The notes beneath the pieces are model-generated. The model was not told the origin of the DNA and did not search any database. It saw only the letters and a program-made list of their open reading frames with translations. 12,974 nucleotides of DNA from contig JBKPRU010000334.1 in assembly GCA_046734675.1 (NCBI GenBank), forward strand, positions 1-12,974, written 5' to 3'. Source of the stretch: QHWT01 sp046734675. GTDB taxonomy: Bacteria; Acidobacteriota; Vicinamibacteria; Vicinamibacterales; 2-12-FULL-66-21. Below are positions 6,276 to 12,663 of the stretch, one piece after another. Numbering within the stretch: position 1 is the stretch's first letter; the number at the start of each line of letters is the position of its first letter. Both the position numbers and the translations under genes were made by a program.

Positions 6276-7274
6276 ATGGATGTGCTGTCTGACGTGCTGC
6301 GCGCGGTCCGCCTGACCGGCGCGGTCTACTTTGATTTCGAACTGAGCTCGCCGTGGGTGGCCGAAGCACCCGCGTCGCACGAGATCGCCAGGCTGGTGAT
6401 GCCGGGCGCGCAGCGTGTCATTGAATTTCATGTGATCGCGAGCGGCTCGTGCTGGGGCCACGCGGTCGGTCATTCGCCCATCCGCCTCAACGAAGGGGAT
6501 CTCATCGTCTTTCCCCAGGGCGACGCGCACGTGCTGGCCAGTGCGCCAGGCATGCGGCGGACGCCTGACATGTCGATCTATCCGCGGCAGCGTACGCCGC
6601 TGCCGCTCGTCTACGAGGTCGGCGGCGGAGGACCGGATCGCGCGCGGCTGGTGTGCGGGTTCCTCGGTCTGGACGAACGTCCGTTCAACCCGCTGCTCGC
6701 GGCACTGCCCCCGGTCATTCACCTGTCGGCGGGACAGGACGGCTCGGCGACGGGATGGCTCGGCACGCTGCTGAACATCGCGGTGCACGAAGCGGGACGC
6801 GTGCGCGCCGGCAGCGAGAACATCCTCGCACGTCTGTCGGAGTTGATGTTCGTCGAGGCGCTGCGGCGCTACCTTGAAGGACTCGAGCAGTCCGAGAGCG
6901 GCTGGCTCTCGGGGCTGCGTGACGAAGTCGTGGGCCAGGCGCTGGCGGCGCTGCACGCGCAGCCGCGCGAGTCATGGACCGTCGAGCGCCTCGCGCGCGT
7001 TGTCGGCGTATCGCGGTCGGTGCTCGCCGAGCGCTTCACGCAGCTGGCGGGGCAGCCGCCGATGCAGTACCTCGCGCTGTGGCGGATGCAGCTCGCGTCG
7101 CGGCTGCTGCGCGACGGCAGCCACGTCGCGGCGGTGGCGGACGCGGTCGGCTACGAATCGGAGGCAGCGTTCAGCCGCGCGTTCAAGAAGCTGCTGGGGC
7201 AATCGCCGGCGACGTGGCGTCGCGATGCGGTGCGCGTCGCCGGGCAGAAGGCCGCTGAGCCCGCGGCGCTGTGA
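6276..7274 (+). CDS. AraC-family transcriptional regulator with N-terminal cupin domain
   Basis: 332 residues. Residues 1 to about 195 form an AraC-type cupin sensor (Cupin_6-like): the start MDVLSDVLRAVRLTGAVYFD is typical, followed by PWVAEAP, FHVIASGSCWG and EGDLIVFPQGDAHVL (73-87). Residues 215-317 are the two helix-turn-helix DNA-binding domain: WTVERLARVVGVSRSVLAERF (234-254) and VAAVADAVGYESEAAFSRAFKKLLGQSPATWRR (284-316), including the conserved GYESEAAFSRAF-K signature. The ATG at 6276 is chosen because the protein family begins there; an upstream in-frame GTG at 6264 would add four residues. No strong Shine-Dalgarno is present. The ligand is unknown. It probably regulates itself and the divergent DinB gene, inferred from layout and the 21-bp repeats between them. 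Confidence 0.93.
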   Translation: MDVLSDVLRAVRLTGAVYFDFELSSPWVAEAPASHEIARLVMPGAQRVIEFHVIASGSCWGHAVGHSPIRLNEGDLIVFPQGDAHVLASAPGMRRTPDMSIYPRQRTPLPLVYEVGGGGPDRARLVCGFLGLDERPFNPLLAALPPVIHLSAGQDGSATGWLGTLLNIAVHEAGRVRAGSENILARLSELMFVEALRRYLEGLEQSESGWLSGLRDEVVGQALAALHAQPRESWTVERLARVVGVSRSVLAERFTQLAGQPPMQYLALWRMQLASRLLRDGSHVAAVADAVGYESEAAFSRAFKKLLGQSPATWRRDAVRVAGQKAAEPAAL

Positions 7275-7295
7275 CTCGCGATCAGCGCGCCGGGC
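7259..7295. terminator. Imperfect hairpin across the convergent gene ends (possible bidirectional terminator)
   Basis: GCCCGCGGCGCT (7259-7270) and AGCGCGCCGGGC (7284-7295) pair at 10 of 12 positions, with two central mismatches and a 13-base loop. The structure spans the end of the AraC gene and the 23-base gap to the convergent propeller gene. There are no T-runs. It is the only structure available between the two stops. Confidence 0.3.
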
Positions 7296-7297
7296 GA

Positions 7298-8617
7298 TTA
7301 CTTACCAATGGCATACAGCACGTCGTCGGAGCGGATGAACAGGCGCCCGCCGGCGATCGCAGGGGACGCGAGCTGACGCGCGGTCAGCTTGTTGCGGGCG
7401 ATGATCTTCGGCGTACGGCCCGCCGACAGGACGACCGTCTCGCCGTCTTCGCTGACGAGATACACCTTGCCGTCGCCGGCGACGGGAGACGCCGTGTAAA
7501 CCCCGCCGATGCGCTCCTGGTACACGCGCTCGCCGGTCTTCGCATCGACGACGGTCAGCACGCCGACGTCGCCGGTCAGGTAGAGCAGGCCCTCGTACTG
7601 CACCGGCGTCGAGATATACGGCGCTCCTGACGGCACCCTCCATAAAAGCTGGTCAGCGCTGACGGTGCCTTTGGCGCCGGTCCGGATCGCCATGAGCGGA
7701 CTGCTGCGATATCCGCGGCTCATATAGATGATGTCGTCGTGCGCGATCGGCGTGGGAATCGGAAAGCGGTTTGCTTCTTCGAAATGCCACAACCGTTCGC
7801 CGGTCGCGAAGTCATGGCCGCTGATCCCCGCGCTGGAGTTGATGACGATCTCGGTGCGGCCGCCCGATTCGACGACGAGCGGTGTGCTGTAGGAGGTGAC
7901 GCCGGCTGGTGCATCGTGCTTCCACCGGACCGCCCCCGTCCGCGCCTCGAGCGCGAGCAGGTACGACGTCTTCTCGTGGTAGCAGAGAAGAATCAACTGG
8001 CCGTTGTGTACGACGGGCGAGCTGCCGTGGCCCCAGTTGATTTCGAAGCGGCCATACTCGGCGCCGAGGTTCTTCTTCCACGCCAGCTGGCCCGCGGCGT
8101 CGATCGCCGCCACCTGCCCGGTCGCAAACCACACGTACACGCGCTCGCCATCGGTGACGGGACTCGGCGATGCGAGATTGTGCTTTTCGTGAACGGACGG
8201 TAGCGCGCCTTCCGCGGGCATCTCGAATTCCCACTGTGTGCGGCCGCTGCGCCGATCGAACGCGCTGACGAGGAACGTCACCTTGCCGTCGCCGCTCGTC
8301 GGGCCGTCGCCGAGGGCGCGCTCGCCCGCATCGCTCGCACTGCCGCTCTGCACGAGCCGAGGACCAGATCGCACGACGCCGGAGCCGGCCTGCGACGTCA
8401 CGAACACCCGATCGCCGAACACGATCGGCGACGAGATGCCGAGCCCGCGGATCTTGGCTTTCCACGCGATGTTCTCGGTGTCACTCCACTGCGTGGGCAG
8501 GTTCCGTTCGCCGGTGACGCCCGACGCAGCGGGGCCACGCCAGTGCGGCCATTCGTCCGCAGTCAGTGTCGTCAGCGGCAGCGAAAACACGAGCGCAACG
8601 AGGGACAGTGTCCGCAT
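7298..8617 (-). CDS. Secreted PQQ-like beta-propeller repeat protein
   Basis: 439 residues: a signal peptide (1-20, MRTLSLVALVFSLPLTTLTA, cut before DEW), then a single propeller domain. The opening DEWPHWRGPAASGVTGE (21-37) and TQWSDTENIAWKAKI are typical of the secreted quinoprotein-like propellers abundant in Acidobacteria and Planctomycetes. Repeated blades carry the W-motif pattern, for example SAFDRRSGRTQWEFEMP, ALEARTGAVRWKHDAP, HDFATGERLWHFEE and VVDAKTGERVYQERIG, each preceded by a S-x-P-V/L-V strand. It lacks the Cys-Cys pair and catalytic motifs of true PQQ dehydrogenases, so it may bind no cofactor and act in binding or scaffolding. It follows the MFS gene by 32 bases on the same strand, so the two are probably one operon. 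No clear Shine-Dalgarno is seen. Substrate or partner unknown. Confidence 0.9.
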   Translation of the reverse strand: MRTLSLVALVFSLPLTTLTADEWPHWRGPAASGVTGERNLPTQWSDTENIAWKAKIRGLGISSPIVFGDRVFVTSQAGSGVVRSGPRLVQSGSASDAGERALGDGPTSGDGKVTFLVSAFDRRSGRTQWEFEMPAEGALPSVHEKHNLASPSPVTDGERVYVWFATGQVAAIDAAGQLAWKKNLGAEYGRFEINWGHGSSPVVHNGQLILLCYHEKTSYLLALEARTGAVRWKHDAPAGVTSYSTPLVVESGGRTEIVINSSAGISGHDFATGERLWHFEEANRFPIPTPIAHDDIIYMSRGYRSSPLMAIRTGAKGTVSADQLLWRVPSGAPYISTPVQYEGLLYLTGDVGVLTVVDAKTGERVYQERIGGVYTASPVAGDGKVYLVSEDGETVVLSAGRTPKIIARNKLTARQLASPAIAGGRLFIRSDDVLYAIGK

Positions 8618-8649
8618 AAGCCAGCCTGGAAATGGTGGTGAACAATCGC

Positions 8650-9972
8650 TCAGGGCGCGGTCGCGGGAGAGCCAACCGGCGCCGGGGCTTTACTATCCTG
8701 CGACGTGACCGGAAGTTCGTCGAAGACCGGGCGCGTGGGATCGACCAGCGCCCAGCAGGCCGCGCCGACGAGGAACAGTCCGCCCATCAGGTACAGCGGG
8801 ATGTTCCAGTTCGCGAACCACTGCACTGAATAGGCGACGATCAAGGGGTTGAGCATTGCGGCAAGATTGCCGACCGAATTCATCGTCGCCCCGACGACGC
8901 CGACGTGGTTGCGCCCGACCTCGATCACGGTGCCCCACGCCGCGCCCAGCGTGAACATCGTCAGTCCGGTGGCGACGGCGATCAGCGTAGCGGCCACCAT
9001 CGGCGTCGTCGACACGGCCGCGCCGAGGAGCGCGACTCCGGCGATCACGTAGGCAACGGCGCCGAGTCCTGCGCGCCCCACGCGCAAACCATAGCGGGCG
9101 ACGAGACGATCGGTGACGATGCCGCCGAGGAGATCGCCCGGCATGCTGACGATGAGCGGCAGCCCGGCGAAGATGCCAAGCGCGGCCGCGTCGAAGCCGT
9201 GGTGCTGTTTGAGGTAGGTGGGCAGCCACGTGATGCAGAAATAAAAGATCATGCAGTTCGGCACGTACATGACGCAGAGCGCGGCCATATTGCGGCTGGT
9301 CGCGAGCGTGCGCCAGTAGGCCAGCCCCGCGGCGTGGCTGCAGTCGGCCGGACGTCCCGACACGATCGTCTGCAGTTCGTCGGCGTTGACGGCCGGATGC
9401 TCCGACGGATCGTTTCGGAACCACGTCAACCAGATCGCCGTCCAGACGAGGCCGACGCCGCCGAAGCACACGAAGATCTGCCGCCACGTCAGGAACTGCA
9501 GCAGCCACAGCACCAGCGCCGGCGTGAGCCCGCCGACCAGGTGCGCGCCGGCGAAGAAGATCCCCTGCACCCGTCCGCGTTCGTTCCGAGGGATCCACCG
9601 CGAAAACGTGCGGGCGACGCACGGCCACGCGCCCGCTTCGCCCAGCCCGAACAGGAACCGGATGAGCAGCAGGATCGGATAACTGAACGCCGCGCCCGTC
9701 GCTGCGGTCAGGAACGACCACCAGATCACGATCCGAGCAAGCACCGATCGTGTGCCGCGGCGATCCGCCCACCACGCGGTCGGGATCTCGAAGAGCGCGT
9801 ACGCGAGCTGGAAGACGGTGAACACATAGCCCATCTGCACCGTGGTCAGGCCGAGGTCGCGGACGATGCCGGGCGCCAGCGTCGCGATGCACGCGCGATC
9901 GAGGTAGGTGATCATGCCCAGCGTCGTCGCGAGCGCGACGACGCGATAGCGCGCGTGAGTGGCCGCAGGCAT
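8650..9972 (-). CDS. MFS transporter, anion:cation symporter (ACS) type
   Basis: 440 residues with the hydrophobicity of 12 membrane helices. It resembles the ACS family that imports organic anions such as hexuronates, glucarate/galactarate and related sugar acids by proton symport. Diagnostic segments are ITYLDRACIATLAPGI (helix 1, Asp25-Arg26), the loop 2-3 motif A variant WWADRRGTR (67-75), the helix 4 signature FLFGLGEAGAWP (107-117) and RWIPRNERGRVQGIFFAGAH (125-144). A second motif-A-like loop, GGIVTDRLVARYGLR, follows helix 8. The frame stays open far upstream to 10392, but the true start is 9972: residues before it are arginine-rich and not membrane-like, and a promoter at 9982-10011 would start transcripts almost at this ATG. 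It is the first gene of a pair with the propeller gene. The specific substrate is not determinable. Confidence 0.92.
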   Translation of the reverse strand: MPAATHARYRVVALATTLGMITYLDRACIATLAPGIVRDLGLTTVQMGYVFTVFQLAYALFEIPTAWWADRRGTRSVLARIVIWWSFLTAATGAAFSYPILLLIRFLFGLGEAGAWPCVARTFSRWIPRNERGRVQGIFFAGAHLVGGLTPALVLWLLQFLTWRQIFVCFGGVGLVWTAIWLTWFRNDPSEHPAVNADELQTIVSGRPADCSHAAGLAYWRTLATSRNMAALCVMYVPNCMIFYFCITWLPTYLKQHHGFDAAALGIFAGLPLIVSMPGDLLGGIVTDRLVARYGLRVGRAGLGAVAYVIAGVALLGAAVSTTPMVAATLIAVATGLTMFTLGAAWGTVIEVGRNHVGVVGATMNSVGNLAAMLNPLIVAYSVQWFANWNIPLYLMGGLFLVGAACWALVDPTRPVFDELPVTSQDSKAPAPVGSPATAP

Positions 9973-9981
9973 CGCGCGCGC

Positions 9982-10011
9982 ACTATACGCGAAATCGCCA
10001 GCCTTCGTGAA
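9982..10011 (-). promoter_or_regulatory. Candidate promoter of the MFS gene giving a nearly leaderless mRNA
   Basis: On the minus strand TTCACG (10011-10006) and TATAGT (9987-9982) are 18 bases apart. The -10 box ends nine bases before the ATG at 9972, so transcription would begin within a few bases of the start codon. No Shine-Dalgarno site is present, in keeping with leaderless initiation. It also argues against the upstream extension of the reading frame. Confidence 0.45.
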
Positions 10012-10086
10012 ACGGACCAGGGATCGATGCCGATCGACACAGTCGGCGTTCGCCGACGGATGCGGTGATTCGTTTCGGATCATCAC

Positions 10087-10103
10087 GAACACCGGTGGTG
10101 TTC
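10087..10103. promoter_or_regulatory. Palindrome GAACACCGGTGGTGTTC, candidate regulator site
   Basis: Seven-base perfect arms (GAACACC/GGTGTTC) around GGT. It is centred about 145 bases upstream of the predicted transcription start of the S8 protease, within the usual range for a sigma-54 activator site, and about 110 bases upstream of the MFS promoter -10 box. The spacing does not fit the common LexA boxes. Confidence 0.35.
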
Positions 10104-10214
10104 CGTTTGCGCACGCGCGAGGGATCTCCGCCCGCGGTCGCGCGCGGCGGCGAACGCCCAACCCGCGGCGTGCTTCCAACGACTTGCGTCGATCGTGCCC
10201 ACGTCGATGATGTC

Positions 10215-10230
10215 TGGCCACTTCCTTGCT
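10215..10230 (+). promoter_or_regulatory. Candidate sigma-54 (-24/-12) promoter of the S8 protease gene
   Basis: TGGCCACTTCCTTGCT matches the sigma-54 pattern TGGC-N7-TTGC-W. The invariant GG (10216-10217) and GC (10228-10229) are separated by ten bases, as required. Transcription would start near 10240, giving a leader of about 20 bases that contains the Shine-Dalgarno site. The -24 element departs from the consensus after TGGC (CAC instead of ACG). Confidence 0.45.
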
Positions 10231-10246
10231 GAAAGCGCCCGGGTCT

Positions 10247-10254
10247 GGAAGGAG
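10247..10254 (+). promoter_or_regulatory. Shine-Dalgarno site of the S8 protease gene
   Basis: GGAAGGAG lies five bases before ATG 10260. It is the strongest ribosome binding site in the window apart from those of the PQQ dehydrogenase and VOC genes, and it fixes the protease start. Confidence 0.8.
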
Positions 10255-10259
10255 TTCGG

Positions 10260-12098
10260 ATGCAGACATGGCGTGTGGGGGCCTGGCTACGAGTGTGCGC
10301 GGGTGCGGTCGTACTCGGGTTGATCGTGACGACGGGGACGTCGCAGTCCGCGTCGGCGGCGCGACGCACCGCCAACGATCGCAAGGTGTCACACAAGCTC
10401 GATCGCGAGCTGCAACGGGTGCGCCGTGAACACGCCGAGGGCCGCGTGCGTGTCATCGTCAAGCCCGCGCCCGGACGCGTTGACGCGGCGATCAAGAAGC
10501 ACCGCGCACACGGCGACGGCGTGACCTCGCAGTTGTCGACGCTCAACGCGTTTGCCGCGAGCGTCGACGTCGACGATCTCGATGCGCTCGAGACCGACCC
10601 GGACGTCGCAAGCGTCTCGCTCGACGCCGTCGTGCAATCCGACCAGACCGTGGAGGCGCTCACCGACGCTGCCGTCGCGCCGCTCCTCGAGACACTCGGC
10701 CTCGATCCCGACAAGGATGCCGACGAGGTGACGGGCAAGAGCGTCGGGATTGCGGTGATCGACTCCGGCCTCGAACGTGGCTCCGATCTCGCGGGCGCTG
10801 AGCATGACAGGCAGTACGACTTCGACGGTGGGATGCGGCACGTCGCTCCACACGACGATTACGGGCACGGGACGCACGTCAGCGGTCTCATCAGCGGGTC
10901 CGGCAAGGCCTGGGAGGACGAGGAGCGAGAGACCGCCGCCGACGGCAAGGTGCACAAGTTCAAGGTGCGTGAGTTCCGGGGGGTTGCGCCGAAAGCGCGG
11001 ATCGTCAGCCTCAAGGTGCTGAACGGCGCCGGCGGCGGCCTGACCAGCGACGTCATCGCCGCGATCGAGTTCGCGATCGAGAACCGCGAGAAGCTGAAAA
11101 TCGACATCATCAACCTGTCGCTCGGGCACCCGGTGTACGAGCCGCAGGCCACCGATCCGCTCGTCCAGGCCGTCGAGGCCGCGGTTCGCGCCGGCATCGT
11201 CGTCGTGGCGTCCGCCGGCAACGTCGGGCGCAATCCAGAGACTGGTGCCGTCGGCTACGCAGGCATCACGTCGCCCGGCAACGCCCCGTCCGCGATTACT
11301 GTCGGCGCCGTCGATACGGCGGGCACCGTGTCGCGGCTCGACGATCGCGTCGCCTCGTACAGCTCGCGAGGGCCGACGTGGTACGACGGCACCGCCAAAC
11401 CGGACGTCGTGGCGCCGGGACATCGCCTCGTCGCCGCGGCCGCACTTCGCAGCTCGCTCTACGCCGAGCTGCCCGGCCGTCGCATCGGCCGCGGCAAGAA
11501 ACTGCCGCAGTACCTGATGCTGAGCGGCACGTCGATGGCGGCCGCCGTCACGAGCGGTGTCGTGGCGCTCATGATCGACGCGCACCGGCAGCAGTTCGAG
11601 CAGCCGCTCACGCCCAACGCGATCAAGGCGCTGCTCGAGTTCTCGGCCATCCCGGTCGCGAATGCCGATCCGTTGACGCAGGGCGCAGGCAGCGTGAACG
11701 CGACCGGCGCAATTGCGCTCGCGTCGGCCGCCGATCCGTCCGCGGCGCCCGGCTCGTGGTGGCTGACGGCAGGTGTGGAACCCGCAACGACGATCGACGG
11801 CACGACGCTCGTGTGGGGACAGACCGTCGTGTGGGGCAACGCCGTCGTGTGGGGCGCGGCCGCCTACTACAACTTCGACGCGTGGGCGCAAGCGGTCGTA
11901 TGGGGCACAACCGTCGTCTGGGGCAATGCGGTCGTCCGGGGTTCACAGACGGATCTCGTCTGGGACAATCCCGAGCTGTGGGCGAGTGCGGTCGTCTGGG
12001 GCAGCTCGCTCCTCGACGTCGGCGCCTCTAACGACGGCACCGTCGACTGGGACGACGTGGGACCGACGACGGTCGTGTGGGGGAATCTCCAGCGGTAA
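10260..12098 (+). CDS. Secreted S8 (subtilisin-family) serine protease with C-terminal Trp-hexapeptide repeats
   Basis: 612 residues. Order: signal peptide (1-33, cut near ASA-A); inhibitor I9-like propeptide (about 60-125, RVRVIVKPAPGRVDAAIKK onward); S8 catalytic domain (about 160-490); repeat tail (about 500-612). The catalytic triad is intact: Asp168 in AVIDSGLE, His203 in YGHGTHVSG and Ser425 in SGTSMAA, with oxyanion Asn321 in ASAGN. A charged insertion (about 215-238, rich in E, D and K) follows the His motif. The tail has Trp at 519, 525, 531; 542, 548, 554; 568, 574, 580; and 607, mostly in V-V-W-G. One repeat has Arg560 (CGG) where Trp (TGG) is expected. The enzyme should be exported and self-processed; the tail may fold as a beta-helix or attach it to the surface. 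The start is fixed by GGAAGGAG. It is probably expressed alone, from a candidate sigma-54 promoter. Confidence 0.95.
   Translation: MQTWRVGAWLRVCAGAVVLGLIVTTGTSQSASAARRTANDRKVSHKLDRELQRVRREHAEGRVRVIVKPAPGRVDAAIKKHRAHGDGVTSQLSTLNAFAASVDVDDLDALETDPDVASVSLDAVVQSDQTVEALTDAAVAPLLETLGLDPDKDADEVTGKSVGIAVIDSGLERGSDLAGAEHDRQYDFDGGMRHVAPHDDYGHGTHVSGLISGSGKAWEDEERETAADGKVHKFKVREFRGVAPKARIVSLKVLNGAGGGLTSDVIAAIEFAIENREKLKIDIINLSLGHPVYEPQATDPLVQAVEAAVRAGIVVVASAGNVGRNPETGAVGYAGITSPGNAPSAITVGAVDTAGTVSRLDDRVASYSSRGPTWYDGTAKPDVVAPGHRLVAAAALRSSLYAELPGRRIGRGKKLPQYLMLSGTSMAAAVTSGVVALMIDAHRQQFEQPLTPNAIKALLEFSAIPVANADPLTQGAGSVNATGAIALASAADPSAAPGSWWLTAGVEPATTIDGTTLVWGQTVVWGNAVVWGAAAYYNFDAWAQAVVWGTTVVWGNAVVRGSQTDLVWDNPELWASAVVWGSSLLDVGASNDGTVDWDDVGPTTVVWGNLQR
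11802..12086 (+). repeat. Degenerate 18-bp tandem repeats encoding V-V-W-G-x-x units
   Basis: Inside the protease gene, units of the form GTCGTGTGGGGCAAC plus three bases recur with an 18-base period: Trp codons at 11814, 11832, 11850; then 11901, 11919 with a CGG at 11937; then 11961, 11979, 11997; and one at 12078. Valine codons vary (GTG, GTC, GTA) between units while the protein motif is kept. This suggests old repeats held by protein-level selection and not a recent slippage expansion. Confidence 0.8.
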
Positions 12099-12663
12099 CG
12101 CGTCGCCGCGACCATTCCGTCGCCGCACATCCGTCGTCACGTGTGCGACGCGGCCGGAATGCGCCGTCTGCTGCGCGCAGCTGGAAGGCACAGCCCTTGC
12201 GACCTCTTCGCTCGGTCCCGCGGCTGGTCATGCGCGCTGGCCGGATGACGCGCCGCTTCCGACGATGCCGGTGGATTTGCTGGCGGCCTTGCCGCGGCTG
12301 CCGTGCGAGGTTCAGTACCGGTTCATGACCCGGGACCTCGTGCTGATCGACATCGACGCCAACCTGATCGTCGATTTCATCCCCGACGCGATCCCGGCGA
12401 CAACTACCTCTCTCATTGATGCGCGTCGCACGCCGAGAAGGGGCCGTCAGATTTGTCCCCTGGCCGATGTCACTGCGGCAGCCGTAGCGATGCAGTTCGA
12501 GGCATCGCGCGTATTCCACCCATGCTTTCGGTCGACCTTCCCGAGCATTCCGGCCGGAGGCAGTGACGGTGCGGCGTTTGCTCTACATTCCTGGCGGCAG
12601 CGGGGCGTCGGCTCCGTCGAGTTACCGCCATCACCCCTTACTTCTCGCTGAAAGGAATCCACG
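12099..12663. other. Gap between protease and Dps genes
   Basis: These 565 bases contain no intact gene that I can support. The middle (12238-12396) holds a recognisable protein fragment, described separately. The rest, 12397-12663, has an open frame on the plus strand but its translation looks non-coding (mixed Arg, Pro, Ser, Thr with no pattern). AAAGGA before 12664 is the Dps ribosome binding site. No clear terminator follows the protease stop. Confidence 0.5.
12238..12396 (+). pseudogene. Remnant of a small secreted-type protein (C-terminal part only)
   Basis: The frame starting at Trp codon 12238 reads WPDDAPLPTMPVDLLAALP, then RLPCEVQYRF, then DLVLIDIDANLIVDFIPDAIP. The pattern L-P-x-x-P...L-x-Y-R...D-L-V-L-x-D-x-x-A-N-L-x-V-D resembles the C-terminal half of short secreted hypothetical proteins that I recall from acidobacterial genomes; this recollection is unchecked. 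Such proteins normally have a signal peptide and stop soon after this motif. Here there is no in-frame start with a ribosome site and no signal peptide, and the frame runs on 255 bases of unpatterned sequence to a TGA at 12651. An ATG at 12159 (MRRLLRAA) in another frame could be the lost start, implying a frameshift between about 12160 and 12235. Function unknown. Confidence 0.4.

Larger units (their letters stand above)
9973..10259. other. Divergent intergenic region between the MFS and S8 protease genes
   Basis: I see no gene in these 287 bases, although frames on both strands stay open because of the high GC content. The region holds the MFS promoter at its left end, a 17-base palindrome at 10087-10103, and a sigma-54-like promoter plus Shine-Dalgarno site for the protease at its right end. 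Confidence 0.6.

Noticed and set aside
8905..10068. 387-codon open frame on the plus strand opposite the MFS gene
   Set aside because: Composition is dominated by Arg, Asp, Glu and His with no pattern. The opposite strand is a clear 12-helix transporter.
9973..10392. Upstream extension of the MFS frame by 140 codons
   Set aside because: The residues are Arg/Pro/Ser-rich with no membrane or domain pattern, it overlaps the protease start, and a good promoter sits right before the ATG at 9972.
10389..11891. 500-codon open frame on the minus strand opposite the S8 protease
   Set aside because: It is an antisense shadow: biased Arg/Asp/Gly/Val composition, no recognised domains, and the plus-strand frame has a complete catalytic triad.
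11802..12086. Regularly spaced repeats that might suggest a CRISPR-like or satellite array
   Set aside because: The 18-base period is in frame, units vary at third codon positions, and they lie inside an intact protease gene, so they are protein repeats.
12568..12582. GG-N10-GC sequence (CGGTGCGGCGTTTGCT context) upstream of dps resembling a sigma-54 promoter
   Set aside because: The -24 half is poor, the leader would be about 70 bases, and dps is not usually sigma-54 controlled. Likely chance in GC-rich DNA.
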